The notes under the pieces: model-generated | What the model was told of the DNA's origin: nothing | Database searches by the model: none | Seen by the model: the letters and a program-made list of their open reading frames with translations, nothing else | Origin: an uncultured Prevotellaceae bacterium | GTDB lineage: Bacteria > Bacteroidota > Bacteroidia > Bacteroidales > Bacteroidaceae | Assembly (NCBI GenBank): GCA_945833925.1 | Contig: CAMAFX010000007.1 | Coordinates: forward strand, 1-56,364 | Direction: 5' to 3' | Length of the DNA: 56,364 nucleotides | Translations under genes and position numbers: made by a program | Shown: positions 8,996-18,306 of the stretch, one piece after another | Layout: every line of letters begins with the position of its first letter | How positions within the stretch are numbered: the first letter of the stretch is position 1

Positions 8996-10039
8996 TTACT
9001 TTGAATTCTTCTTGTAATACTTAATCAACTTGGGTACAACCTCCTCTACATTGCCGTTGATGATGTAGTCGGCAATGGTATTGATAGGTGCATTCTCGTC
9101 GTTGTTGATGCTGATGATAATGCCACTGTCCTTCATGCCGGCTACGTGCTGAATGGCACCGCTGATGCCACACGCAATGTACACCTTTGGACGAACGGTG
9201 ACACCGGTCTGACCAATCTGCAGGGAATGGTCGCAGAAACCTGCATCAACGGCTGCACGGCTTGCGCCAACCTCACCATGGATTACCTTTGCCAATTCGA
9301 ACAGCATGTCGAAACCTTCCTTGCTGCCCATGCCGTAACCACCGGCAACCACGATTGGAGCGCCCTTAAGATTGTTCTTTGCTGCCTCTACATGGCGCTC
9401 AAGAACCTTCACTACATATTCTGTCTCAGGAACATACTTTGCAACATCGTGCTTAACGACCTTTCCGTTGTAGTTCTCGTCGAGAACCTCTGCTTTCATC
9501 ACACCACTACGGACGGTAGCCATCTGTGGGCGGTGTTCCGGGTTGACAATGGTAGCAACGATGTTACCTCCGAACGCAGGACGAATCTGGTAAAGCTGCT
9601 GCTCGTAGTGCTTCTTGACTGGCATATTGTTCTCGTCGCGACCAACTGTCATATCGAAATCGCCAATCTCAAGCTCGGTACAGTCGGCAGTCAGACCGCT
9701 GTGAAGAGCTGAACTTACACGTGGACCAAGGTCGCGGCCGATAACCGTTGCGCCCATAAGGCAAATCTGTGGCTGCTCTTCCTTGAAGAGATTTACTACA
9801 AGAGCTGTATGGGGATTGCTGGTGTAGGGGAAGAGTCCATCTGCGTCAAACACATGAACACAGTCAACTCCATACTTCATCACCTGCTTCTCAACACCGT
9901 CAAGACCGCTTCCGGCACAGATACACTCAAGCTGAACACCCAGAGTATTGGCCAACTTACGACCTTTGGTGAGCAACTCTATGCTCACGTCGGCAACTGT
10001 AGTGCCTTCTATCTCGCAATATACAAATACGTTATTCAT
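8996..10039 (-). CDS. etfA: Electron transfer flavoprotein, alpha subunit
   Basis: 347 residues with the C-terminal FAD-binding domain landmarks G-A-S-R-A-A-V-D, Q-I-G-Q-T-G-V-T-V-R-P-K and G-I-S-G-A-I-Q-H. It forms a heterodimer with EtfB (25 nt upstream) and accepts electrons from the acyl-CoA dehydrogenase encoded 2 nt downstream. Whether this ETF is electron-bifurcating cannot be decided from motifs alone. Confidence 0.93.
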   Translation of the reverse strand: MNNVFVYCEIEGTTVADVSIELLTKGRKLANTLGVQLECICAGSGLDGVEKQVMKYGVDCVHVFDADGLFPYTSNPHTALVVNLFKEEQPQICLMGATVIGRDLGPRVSSALHSGLTADCTELEIGDFDMTVGRDENNMPVKKHYEQQLYQIRPAFGGNIVATIVNPEHRPQMATVRSGVMKAEVLDENYNGKVVKHDVAKYVPETEYVVKVLERHVEAAKNNLKGAPIVVAGGYGMGSKEGFDMLFELAKVIHGEVGASRAAVDAGFCDHSLQIGQTGVTVRPKVYIACGISGAIQHVAGMKDSGIIISINNDENAPINTIADYIINGNVEEVVPKLIKYYKKNSK

Positions 10040-10064
10040 AATTTGTAGTCAAATTTCTGTATTT

Positions 10065-10940
10065 TTAGCCAATAATCTTCTCGTTCAACAACTCTATGAT
10101 AAGTCCTTCGACGTCGGAGTCGCTCGATGTCATAGTGCGACTATCCTTAGCCTTGAACACAATGTTCTGAACTGCCTTAACGTTGGTTGGCGAACCTGCC
10201 TTGCCAATCTGTGCCGGGTCTGCCTCTATGTCTGACGCTCCCCACTGAGTGATGTTCAGGAATGGCTTCTTGGCAATCAGCTCGTCGTACTTGGCAGCAT
10301 CCTCGGCACTACGCTCAGCAATCACGGTAGCGTTCTTGTATTTCATGACACGCTTTGCATTGCGTGGGCGGCATGGAGCGGCACTGCCGTTGACGGTAAC
10401 TACCAAAGGAAGTGGAGCCTCTACGGTCTCGACGCCACCGTCGATATGACGCTTGATGACAATCTTCCTGGCATCGGTATCTACAGAAAGAATCTCCTCA
10501 GCATAAGTCACCTGAGTAAGACCCAGTTTCTCTGCTATCTGAGGACCTACCTGAGCGGTATCGCCATCGATAGCCTGACGGCCACCAAGGATGATATCGA
10601 AATCACCAATCTTTCTGATTGCCTGGCTCAGCGTGTAACTTGTTGCAAGAGTATCTGCACCACCAAGGCAGCGGTCTGTAACCACATAACCCTCGTCTGC
10701 TCCACGATAGAGAGCCTCGCGAATAACTTCTGCACTCTTGGGAAGACCCATGGTTACAACAGAAATAGTAGAACCTGGGAACTGATCTTTCAGGCGTAAA
10801 GCCTGCTCCAAAGCATTCAAGTCCTCTGGATTAAACACTGCAGGAAGAGCAGCACGATTGACAGTTCCCTCTGGAGTCATCGCGTCGGGCCCTACATTAC
10901 GTGTGTCGGGAACCTGCTTTGCTAGAACTACGATTTTCAT
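10065..10940 (-). CDS. etfB: Electron transfer flavoprotein, beta subunit
   Basis: 291 residues starting M-K-I-V-V-L-A-K-Q-V-P-D-T-R, the usual EtfB opening, with G-R-Q-A-I-D-G-D-T-A-Q-V-G-P typical of the nucleotide-binding fold. It is the first gene of the etfB-etfA-acyl-CoA dehydrogenase operon. A TAATTTTG box lies 43 nt upstream of the ATG. Confidence 0.93.
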   Translation of the reverse strand: MKIVVLAKQVPDTRNVGPDAMTPEGTVNRAALPAVFNPEDLNALEQALRLKDQFPGSTISVVTMGLPKSAEVIREALYRGADEGYVVTDRCLGGADTLATSYTLSQAIRKIGDFDIILGGRQAIDGDTAQVGPQIAEKLGLTQVTYAEEILSVDTDARKIVIKRHIDGGVETVEAPLPLVVTVNGSAAPCRPRNAKRVMKYKNATVIAERSAEDAAKYDELIAKKPFLNITQWGASDIEADPAQIGKAGSPTNVKAVQNIVFKAKDSRTMTSSDSDVEGLIIELLNEKIIG

Positions 10941-10983
10941 ATAATATTTAAAGAATTAAAATTAAATACTCAATAAGCGATAG

Positions 10984-10991
10984 CAAAATTA
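10984..10991 (-). promoter_or_regulatory. Candidate -7 box (TAATTTTG) for the etfBA operon
   Basis: It matches TAnnTTTG on the minus strand upstream of etfB, with a partial TTG at the -33 distance (about 11013-11016). Confidence 0.45.
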
Positions 10992-11095
10992 CACTTTTTT
11001 TGCAAATATGTGCAACAATTACCGTAAAAATAAAAAAAATCGGAAAGAAAACGGAGTAAATGCGGAAATATACATTATAAATAATAAATAATTTG

Positions 11096-11103
11096 TATTT
11101 TTG
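11096..11103 (+). promoter_or_regulatory. Candidate -7 box (TATTTTTG) for the tandem CE12 gene
   Basis: It matches TAnnTTTG on the plus strand and would leave a leader of about 130 nt before the ATG at 11238. No -33 element is clear. The 10941-11237 interval contains no other gene I can support. Confidence 0.35.
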
Positions 11104-11237
11104 TGTGCAATTATCTCTCTCAACGCAACGGAGCAAGGCTGAGGCAAACACGAAGCACGCAAAGACTGCTATGAGGGAAGCGGGCATGAAAACATTACTT
11201 CAGAAATATTAACCACATCATACAATCAGTAAGAATC

Positions 11238-12890
11238 ATGAAGAAGACATTACTCCTGACCCTGTTTGCCGCAAGTTCAATGGCAGCAAGTGCTCAGATG
11301 ACTGAAGACGAACTGAAATACCAAAGCATGGAAGATGTCAACAAGGTAGTAGACCTTACCCTTGATTCACTCGAGAAGGCATCCACAGCACGCCCGCTGG
11401 CGGGAAGCAGCAGAAAGGGAAGCAACCCAGTTCTCTTCCTGGTAGGCAACAGCACCATGCGAACCGGCACGCTGGGCAACGGCGACAACGGGCAGTGGGG
11501 ATGGGGATATTTTGCTCACGAATACTTTGACGAAAACAAGATAACAGTGGAGAACCAGGCTCTCGGAGGCACGTCGAGCCGCACCTTCTACAAACGCCTG
11601 TGGCCGGATGTGAAGAAGGGCATCAAGCCGGGCGACTACGTAATAATAGAACTGGGACACAACGACAACGGACCCTTTGACTCGGGACGTGCCAGAGCCA
11701 CCATCAAGGGAATTTCTGCCACAGACTCTCTCGAGGTCACCATCAAGGAAACAGGTGTTCACGAAACCGTCTACAGTTATGGCGAGTACATGCGGCGCTT
11801 CGTCCGCGAGACGAGGGCTCTTGGCGCACACCCCATACTGATGTCGCTGACACCACGCAACGCATACGACGAGAAGAATCCGGGCCATGTGGTGCGCGTA
11901 AACCAGACATTCGGTCTGTGGGCACGCCAGATAGCCGAAGAGATGGGATGTCCATTCATCGACCTGAACGAGATAAGCGCACAGAAATACGACCAGATGA
12001 CTGAGTGGAAGTACAACTACCACTTCTACCTGGACCACATACACACATCGGCATTCGGCGCAAAGCTCAATGCACGAAGCGCAGTGGAGGGCATACTTGC
12101 CTCGGACAACACCGAACTGCAGCCACTCAAGGCGATGATGATTAACACACAACTTCCCACCACCGGCGTGAAGCGTGAGGCAGGCAAGCCTGTCGTGTTC
12201 ATAACCGGAGACTCGACAGTGAAGAACACCGACCGCGACGAGGACGGCATGTGGGGATGGGGCTCGCAGGCAACCGACATCTTCGACACTGACAAGATTA
12301 CCGTCTTCAACAACGCCCAGGCTGGCAGAAGTTGCAGAAGTTACCTGCGCGAGGGACGATGGGACAAGGTGTACAATGACCTGCAGCCTGGCGACTTTGT
12401 ACTGATACAGTTCGGACACAACGATGCTGGCAACGAACTGGACCACGGAAAGGCACGCAACGACATAACCGGAACGGCAGACTCGAGCCACGTGTATCGC
12501 GTACGTACCGACAAAGAGGTGCGCAACGAGGTTGTATACACCTTCGGCTGGTATCTCTGCAAGATGATTGACGACGTGCGCCAGAAGGGTGCTACCCCGA
12601 TCCTCGTCTCGCTCACTCCACGCAACGAATGGCCAGGCGGCAAGATTGAGAGACGCAACAACTCGTTCGGCAAGTGGTACAGGGAGGTTGTAGCCAAGAC
12701 TGCCGTTGAGTTTGTCGACCTGCACAACATCACTGCCGACGCTCTGGACGAGATCGGTCAGAACGATGCCAAGGAGTACTTCAAGAAAGACCACACCCAC
12801 ACATCAAAGAAGGGTGCGAAACTCAATGCGCAGAGCATCGCCAAGGGACTCAGAAAGATAAATTCTCCTCTTGTCAAGTATCTGAAATAG
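11238..12890 (+). CDS. Tandem-domain rhamnogalacturonan acetylesterase (two CE12 domains)
   Basis: Secreted esterase (signal peptide to about residue 20, A-S-A-Q) with two SGNH/CE12 domains that would remove acetyl groups from rhamnogalacturonan. Domain 1 (~63-290) has G-N-S-T (Ser72), G-H-N-D (140-143) and D266-H-I-H269. Domain 2 (~315-540) has G-D-S-T (Ser326), G-H-N-D (393-396) and D518-H-T-H521. Both triads look complete, so both halves may be active. Domain 1 has Asn where the block I motif usually has Asp. The frame ends in TAG (12888-12890) but continues open for 54 codons into an orphan C-terminal tag, so the ancestral protein was probably longer. It probably works with PL11 and is co-oriented with the CotH gene downstream. 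Confidence 0.9.
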   Translation: MKKTLLLTLFAASSMAASAQMTEDELKYQSMEDVNKVVDLTLDSLEKASTARPLAGSSRKGSNPVLFLVGNSTMRTGTLGNGDNGQWGWGYFAHEYFDENKITVENQALGGTSSRTFYKRLWPDVKKGIKPGDYVIIELGHNDNGPFDSGRARATIKGISATDSLEVTIKETGVHETVYSYGEYMRRFVRETRALGAHPILMSLTPRNAYDEKNPGHVVRVNQTFGLWARQIAEEMGCPFIDLNEISAQKYDQMTEWKYNYHFYLDHIHTSAFGAKLNARSAVEGILASDNTELQPLKAMMINTQLPTTGVKREAGKPVVFITGDSTVKNTDRDEDGMWGWGSQATDIFDTDKITVFNNAQAGRSCRSYLREGRWDKVYNDLQPGDFVLIQFGHNDAGNELDHGKARNDITGTADSSHVYRVRTDKEVRNEVVYTFGWYLCKMIDDVRQKGATPILVSLTPRNEWPGGKIERRNNSFGKWYREVVAKTAVEFVDLHNITADALDEIGQNDAKEYFKKDHTHTSKKGAKLNAQSIAKGLRKINSPLVKYLK

Positions 12891-12962
12891 TTAGCAGGAG
12901 TTAACTCTCATTTACTCCCCCTCAAAACTGGAAAATCTCTTGACGAAGGAAGGAAAATCAAC

Positions 12963-13055
12963 ATGAAGTTAAGCACCTACACCACATCAGGTCACAAGGC
13001 ATTCGTGAACGAGCGCGGCATCGTCATCAAGAATGGAAAGAATACAATAAAATGA
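12963..13055 (+). pseudogene. Orphan C-terminal tag, in frame with the upstream CE12 gene past a TAG stop
   Basis: From an ATG at 12963 the 30 residues read S-T-Y-T-T-S-G-H-K, then E-R-G-I-V-I-K-N-G-K-N-T-I-K. This closely resembles the C-terminal tags of PL11 and the clan-A hydrolase. It is in the same frame as the CE12 gene, and no stop occurs between 12891 and 12962. The simplest reading is that the amber codon at 12888-12890 cut the tag from the esterase. A free 30-residue peptide is less likely. Confidence 0.6.
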
Positions 13056-13095
13056 ATAGAATTCAAAACTAACACCTAACACATAACCAGTAATT

Positions 13096-16000
13096 ATGAA
13101 GAACAACTTCCTGCTTATATTTGTATTTACGCTGTTCGGCATTATCGACACATATGCCCAGAAGATAACGTCTGTCTCCGAAATAAAGTCGGACGTTGCC
13201 TACGTCATTCGCAACGCAAACAGTTACGGATACTGCATCTACAATCCGGAAATAAGTACGAAGTATGCCACTCTGGGAGGAGGCACGGCAATACACTCCG
13301 ACGGAAACTACAACCCACTCTACCAGGCTGCTGTCGACTTGAGCAACCAGAACAATCAGTGGTATATCATCCCCAACGGTAAGGGTGAGTTCTATCTGTA
13401 CAACATAGGCAGGGGGCAATATCTCACAAACAAGACTACCACCAACAACAACTTTGGCAGTGGCAACTGGGAGGTGATACTCTATGCCGAGTATTTCTTC
13501 ACCGACGACATAACGCCGTTCACCATAACCGAAATCGAAGGAATGGACGACACCTTTGCATTCAGACTGGCAGAGGTGTACGACACCACTAACGACAACT
13601 ACGGCAACGGTGACACGAAATACATGTGTGCCGCAACACAGAAGGAGAACGCCATAGCATACTGGAAGACTGAAGACCCGGGAAGCCAATGGTACATTGA
13701 ACTTGCCAACGGCAAGAACACAGACGACAATGGAGGCGACAAGAATCCCACAACCGACGACACGGAAGACCTCGGCACACTGCGCTACATCACCTTCAAC
13801 AATGGTGAAATGATGGTCATTCCTGAGAAATATATTGAGAAGAAGGAGGTGGAAAACGACCTTGTAAGCCTGACTCTGACCGGCGACACGGTGTGGACAT
13901 ACAAGCAGACTGACGTGGCAAGCGAGGACACGACATACAACGGTTCGCTGCCTGAATTCGAGAGTTTCAAGTTCAACAACAAGTTCAACGACCAACTCTA
14001 CACCGACGCCATCGGCGAGATTGACTCTGTAAACCACCGCATAGACGTCAGTGTGTCGTGCATCGGCAAGCGACTGACAGCATCGTTCCAGGTTCCCGAC
14101 GGAGCCAATGTGTGGATAAACAATGAGAAGCAGAAGAGCAAGGTGACACGCCGACGTTTCGACGGCGACGTTACCTACACCGTGGCTTATCCGAAAAACT
14201 ACATCTACAAGATACGCAAGACGAGTGACGAGATATGGAGCACTCCCGAAGAGACAGACACCGAGAACCAGTGGATCAAGGAGCAAATATACCTGACAAA
14301 GGACGAACTCACCACCAATGCTCCAAGCAACGACGACTTCAACCAGGGCTTGTGGCACATAGCCGACGGAGACGACACCTACGGCAGTGCCTATTATCAC
14401 AGCACATGGGGCAACGGAACGACATACAACAAACTCAACTGGAGCGAGGGATCGTACTACGGCGACGGATGGAGCGAATGGCCATTCATCGAGATTGAAC
14501 TGGCAGACCCAGTCAAGGACTTCCAGATACAGTACACGGCTGGACCTGCCAACCGACGCTGGCTTTCCTTCATCGTGCAGGGAAGCAACAACAAGACGAA
14601 GTGGGAGGACATAAAGACATTCAGCGAAGACAAAGATGGACTGACGCCAAACGACTACGACACATGGACGTCTCCTGTGCTTACCAACGATAAGTCATAC
14701 CGCTACCTGCGTCTGCAGACCAAGGAATGTGTCTACAAGAACTACATCACGATGGCAGAACTGAAACTGTTTGCCGTAGAGCCTAATCCCGATTTCGGCA
14801 AGGCGGATGACTTCACGCCCGAACTGCTCGTTCCAGCACAATACGAGAGAAACTTCGTTCCTTTCGGCACAGACTACAATGTTAGCGTAAAGTTCCTCAC
14901 TGACCACTCTACCAGCATATACAAGGTGCCGCGCATCGACATCAACACATTCAACGGCACAATGATAAACAGCAAAGAGAAGTATTGGGATGCATCGTTC
15001 GAGATAACCGGATACGGAGTTTTCGACGACCTTACCGTAGACACCATGCAGATAAGGGGAAGAGGCAACTCGAGCTGGAGCAACAACATATACGCAAAGA
15101 ACCCCTACCGCCTTAAATTCCCCTCAAAGATCAAGCCATTCGGAATGACGAAGGGAAAGAACTGGGTGCTTCTCGCTAACAACCAGAGCGGGTCGATGAC
15201 CACCAACGCCATAGCCATGAAACTGGCTGACATGGTCAAGACTGCAGGATGCAACCACATCATACCCGTCGAACTCTACATCAACAGAGAGTATCGCGGT
15301 TCGTACAACTTTACCGAGAAGGTCGGCTTCTCTAACAACAGCATCGACCTCGATGACGAAAGCTGTGCCACAATGCTCGAGTTGGACAGCTACTACGACG
15401 AAGTGTACAAGTTCCTCGACAACAGCTACAATATGTACACCAACGTCAAGGAGCCCGACTTCACCGACCAGACCAAACAGCCAACCATAACATTCCAGGA
15501 TATCAAGAAGGCGTTCAACGACCTCACCTACGACATGAAGATTGGCGGATGGGACTACTATGCCGAGAAGGACGTCAACATAGAAATGCTGGCAAAGGCA
15601 ATGCTCGTAACCGACTTGACACGCAACCAAGAGTTGAAGCACCCCAAGAGCTGGTATCTCTACAACGAGAACATCCTTGCTGACTCGGCATGGGTACTGG
15701 GTCCTGTGTGGGACTTCGACTGGTCGTACGGATACGACGGAACAGGTCAGTACTTCATCTACTCTGCCGAGACAGACCTCATCGACGGCACAATGCTCGG
15801 TTTCAGTTTCTTCAAGCAACTGTGGCGTGGAGCAGAATCAGTAAAGAAGGCATACTACAAGGAATGGTATAAGTTCATCACTTCGGGTCAGCTGGACGAA
15901 CTTATCGAGTACTGCGACGACTATTACGAATTTGCAAATCAATCATTTGTGCACAACGCTTCAAAATGGGGCGACGGCAACATCTACAGCACACACACCA

Positions 16001-16281
16001 ACAACGCCAAGAACTGGCTGACCAAGCGAGCCAACTACATCTACCGTACCATCCCACAATACGACATCTCTGATGACATCGTAACCGACGACGAGGATGA
16101 TGATGACAATGAGAAGACCGACAGAATAAGCTTTGCCAAAATGTTCAGCAACGGCAAGACGCTTGATGTCTACACTCTCAATGGCATACGCATAGCCAAG
16201 TTGTTGCCAGACAACACCTTCTCTACCCGCCTCATGCCTGGCATCTACATCATAGACGGAAGAAAGATTGCGGTAAAGTAG
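13096..16281 (+). CDS. Secreted multidomain CotH-kinase-fold protein
   Basis: 1061 residues with a signal peptide (to ~22). An N-terminal beta-trefoil-like domain (~22-210) is followed by beta-rich linkers, an F5/8 type C (discoidin-like) carbohydrate-binding domain (~400-555) and a CotH domain (~605-990). CotH landmarks are R-G-R-G-N-S-S-W, Y-R-G-S-Y-N-F-T-E-K-V and G-P-V-W-D-F-D-W-S. An acidic linker (D-D-E-D-D-D-D) leads to a C-terminal tag Y-T-L-N-G ... G-I-Y-I-I-D-G-R-K. CotH was first known as a spore-coat kinase. Bacteroidota versions are common near pectin enzymes but their role is not established. It follows the CE12 gene and is probably co-transcribed. Confidence 0.85.
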   Translation: MKNNFLLIFVFTLFGIIDTYAQKITSVSEIKSDVAYVIRNANSYGYCIYNPEISTKYATLGGGTAIHSDGNYNPLYQAAVDLSNQNNQWYIIPNGKGEFYLYNIGRGQYLTNKTTTNNNFGSGNWEVILYAEYFFTDDITPFTITEIEGMDDTFAFRLAEVYDTTNDNYGNGDTKYMCAATQKENAIAYWKTEDPGSQWYIELANGKNTDDNGGDKNPTTDDTEDLGTLRYITFNNGEMMVIPEKYIEKKEVENDLVSLTLTGDTVWTYKQTDVASEDTTYNGSLPEFESFKFNNKFNDQLYTDAIGEIDSVNHRIDVSVSCIGKRLTASFQVPDGANVWINNEKQKSKVTRRRFDGDVTYTVAYPKNYIYKIRKTSDEIWSTPEETDTENQWIKEQIYLTKDELTTNAPSNDDFNQGLWHIADGDDTYGSAYYHSTWGNGTTYNKLNWSEGSYYGDGWSEWPFIEIELADPVKDFQIQYTAGPANRRWLSFIVQGSNNKTKWEDIKTFSEDKDGLTPNDYDTWTSPVLTNDKSYRYLRLQTKECVYKNYITMAELKLFAVEPNPDFGKADDFTPELLVPAQYERNFVPFGTDYNVSVKFLTDHSTSIYKVPRIDINTFNGTMINSKEKYWDASFEITGYGVFDDLTVDTMQIRGRGNSSWSNNIYAKNPYRLKFPSKIKPFGMTKGKNWVLLANNQSGSMTTNAIAMKLADMVKTAGCNHIIPVELYINREYRGSYNFTEKVGFSNNSIDLDDESCATMLELDSYYDEVYKFLDNSYNMYTNVKEPDFTDQTKQPTITFQDIKKAFNDLTYDMKIGGWDYYAEKDVNIEMLAKAMLVTDLTRNQELKHPKSWYLYNENILADSAWVLGPVWDFDWSYGYDGTGQYFIYSAETDLIDGTMLGFSFFKQLWRGAESVKKAYYKEWYKFITSGQLDELIEYCDDYYEFANQSFVHNASKWGDGNIYSTHTNNAKNWLTKRANYIYRTIPQYDISDDIVTDDEDDDDNEKTDRISFAKMFSNGKTLDVYTLNGIRIAKLLPDNTFSTRLMPGIYIIDGRKIAVK

Positions 16282-16345
16282 AAAAACAAACAAGAAAAAT
16301 TCAATCCTCGATTCCTCGAATCACCGAAAAAAAAACACGAAAACA

Positions 16346-17116
16346 ATGAAATTCATAAGCTGGAACGTCAACGGACTGAGAGCCATCACTGGCAAGAACT
16401 TTTGCGAAGAGTTCGACAAACTTGATGCGGACTTCTTCTGCTTGCAAGAGACGAAACTTCAGGCTGGACAGATAGACCTCCCTTTTCTTGGCTACACATC
16501 ATATTGGAACTATGCCGACAAGAAAGGATACAGCGGCACTGCCATATACACAAAGCACACCCCACTCTCCGTAACCTACGGCATTGGCATCGACGAGCAC
16601 GACCATGAAGGCAGAGTCATCACTCTTGAGATGGACGAATTCTATCTCGTCAACGTATATACTCCCAACTCACAGTCAGCCGAGCAGAAGGGCGAACTGC
16701 CCAAGCGACTGGGCTACAGGATGGAGTGGGAAGATGCATTCCGACGCTATCTGATGGAACTCGACAAGAAGAAGCCCGTCATTGTGTGTGGCGATATGAA
16801 CGTGGCACACGAAGAGATCGACCTGAAGAATCCAAAGACAAACCATATGAATGCGGGCTTCACCGACCAGGAACGCGAGAAGATGACAGAACTATTGGGA
16901 AGCGGTTTTACCGACACTTTCCGACACTTCTATCCAGATGCAACCGACCAATATTCGTGGTGGAGCTACAGAATGCAGGCACGTGCCAAGAATGTTGGCT
17001 GGCGTATCGACTACTTCCTTGTCAGCAACCGCTTGGCAGAGCGTCTTGAATCTGCATCCATACACCAAGAAATCTTGGGCAGTGACCACTGTCCGGTGGA
17101 GATTGTCATAAAATAA
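16346..17116 (+). CDS. xth: Exodeoxyribonuclease III / AP endonuclease
   Basis: 256-residue EEP-fold nuclease of base-excision repair. Landmarks are I-S-W-N-V-N-G-L-R-A at the start, L-Q-E-T-K with metal ligand Glu35, C-G-D-M-N-V-A-H, and the C-terminal G-S-D-H-C-P-V. It acts on apurinic sites and 3' ends of DNA in the cytoplasm. Length and start are normal. It lies 64 nt after the CotH gene and converges with the antiporter gene 13 nt away, a housekeeping gene inside the pectin region. Confidence 0.95.
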   Translation: MKFISWNVNGLRAITGKNFCEEFDKLDADFFCLQETKLQAGQIDLPFLGYTSYWNYADKKGYSGTAIYTKHTPLSVTYGIGIDEHDHEGRVITLEMDEFYLVNVYTPNSQSAEQKGELPKRLGYRMEWEDAFRRYLMELDKKKPVIVCGDMNVAHEEIDLKNPKTNHMNAGFTDQEREKMTELLGSGFTDTFRHFYPDATDQYSWWSYRMQARAKNVGWRIDYFLVSNRLAERLESASIHQEILGSDHCPVEIVIK

Positions 17117-17129
17117 ACAAGTTAGACCG

Positions 17130-18119
17130 TTAGGGGAGCCCAGCCTCAGTCAGACCACTATTTTGGGTAGAAATTGCGATTAAATAGACAATGTATAGGA
17201 CGTAGACAAGACACATTGTAAAACCTTCAAGTCTGCCTATCTTACAGTTAACGCTGAAAAGCCACATCAGAACGCCACTGCCGATAAGCACCCAGAACTG
17301 TACTGCGCTGATGTCGTTAACCTCCATCGGAGTTACAAGCGAGCAAACACCAAGTACGAAGAAGATATTGAATAGGCAACTTCCCACGACATTACCCACT
17401 GCCATGCCAACACTGCCCTTTCTGGCAGCCATCAGACTTGCGGCAAACTCGGGCAGTGACGTTCCGCCAGCCAATATCGTAAGACCTATGACAGTCTCGC
17501 TCACACCCAGCGCACGAGCCAGCGACGTACCACTCTTTACCAACAATTCACCACCACCAATCAGGCAGGCAAAGCCCAACAGAAGCATACATATTATCAT
17601 CGGAATGGACATCTCCTTAACGTGTATCTCCTCCGACGAAGCAGGCTTGTGCTTTGCCAGCGAATAGGTATAGGACAGGAACAGCATAAAGAAGAACAGC
17701 ATAATACATCCGTCTACCCTGCTCAAAATGTCAGATGGTCCGTCGTCCACCAACACATCCTTTGCCAGCAAAAACAACACCGTACTGGCAACAATGGTGA
17801 AGGGTATGTCCTTACGTACAGTGGACTTAGTCAGCGACAATGGCTTTACCGCAGCAACAGCACCGATGATGACAAGCACGTTGAACAGATTGCTGCCCAC
17901 GATGTTGCCGCCCGACATACCGCCACTGCCCTGTAGTGAAGAAAAGAGGCTGACGCTGAACTCTGGCAGCGAACTACCCATTGCCACTACTGTAAGACCA
18001 ATCACAGTATCGCTCACGTTGAGACGACGTGCCAATGCACTCGAACCATCAGTCAGTTTATCTGCACCCCAAAGTATAAGTGCCACACCTAAAACGAGAA
18101 GTACTATGTCTAAAAGCAT
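17130..18119 (-). CDS. Calcium/sodium antiporter (CaCA family, YrbG-like)
   Basis: 329-residue inner-membrane protein with about ten membrane segments in two inverted halves. Each half carries an alpha-repeat: G-S-S-L-P-E-F-S-V-S-L with G-G-N-I-V-G-S-N-L-F-N, and G-G-T-S-L-P-E-F-A-A-S-L with V-G-N-V-V-G-S-C-L-F-N. The P-E-F glutamates bind the cation in this family. It probably exchanges Ca2+ or another cation for Na+. It is monocistronic, with a good promoter at 18151-18182. Confidence 0.93.
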   Translation of the reverse strand: MLLDIVLLVLGVALILWGADKLTDGSSALARRLNVSDTVIGLTVVAMGSSLPEFSVSLFSSLQGSGGMSGGNIVGSNLFNVLVIIGAVAAVKPLSLTKSTVRKDIPFTIVASTVLFLLAKDVLVDDGPSDILSRVDGCIMLFFFMLFLSYTYSLAKHKPASSEEIHVKEMSIPMIICMLLLGFACLIGGGELLVKSGTSLARALGVSETVIGLTILAGGTSLPEFAASLMAARKGSVGMAVGNVVGSCLFNIFFVLGVCSLVTPMEVNDISAVQFWVLIGSGVLMWLFSVNCKIGRLEGFTMCLVYVLYIVYLIAISTQNSGLTEAGLP

Positions 18120-18150
18120 GATATTTACTTTTTATGTTCAAATTACGGCA

Positions 18151-18182
18151 CAAAATTAGTGAATAAGCATAATACTGCCAAG
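18151..18182 (-). promoter_or_regulatory. Promoter of the antiporter gene
   Basis: On the minus strand CTTG starts at 18182, followed by a 20-nt spacer and TAATTTTG (18158-18151). This fits the Bacteroidota -33/-7 arrangement, 32 nt before the ATG. Confidence 0.6.
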
Positions 18183-18264
18183 TCTTTATCACAAAATAGA
18201 CAATTAGCCAACTAATTTTGCTAAAAAGACAACACTACCGTTATCAACAAACCGAATAAATCAC

Positions 18265-18272
18265 TAACTTTG
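18265..18272 (+). promoter_or_regulatory. Candidate -7 box (TAACTTTG) for lipoprotein and GH35 genes
   Basis: TAACTTTG on the plus strand lies 34 nt before the ATG at 18307. The -33 position reads TTAT, a weak match. Confidence 0.45.
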
Positions 18273-18306
18273 CAATATAAGTAAACCACACAACAATATT
18301 AGAGAT

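Noticed and set aside
10948..11187. 79-codon hydrophobic minus-strand open frame
   Set aside because: It overlaps the etfB promoter region and is an A/T-driven Ile/Phe-rich frame without a start signal.
11367..12800. 477-codon minus-strand open frame
   Set aside because: It is antisense to the tandem CE12 gene, whose motifs and signal peptide are clear.
12888..12890. TAG recoded as an amino acid in this organism
   Set aside because: Several intact genes in the window (for example the CotH, mltG and Skp-like genes) end in TAG followed by non-coding sequence, so TAG works as a stop.
13069..14400. 443-codon minus-strand open frame
   Set aside because: It is antisense to the CotH gene, with composition typical of a shadow frame.
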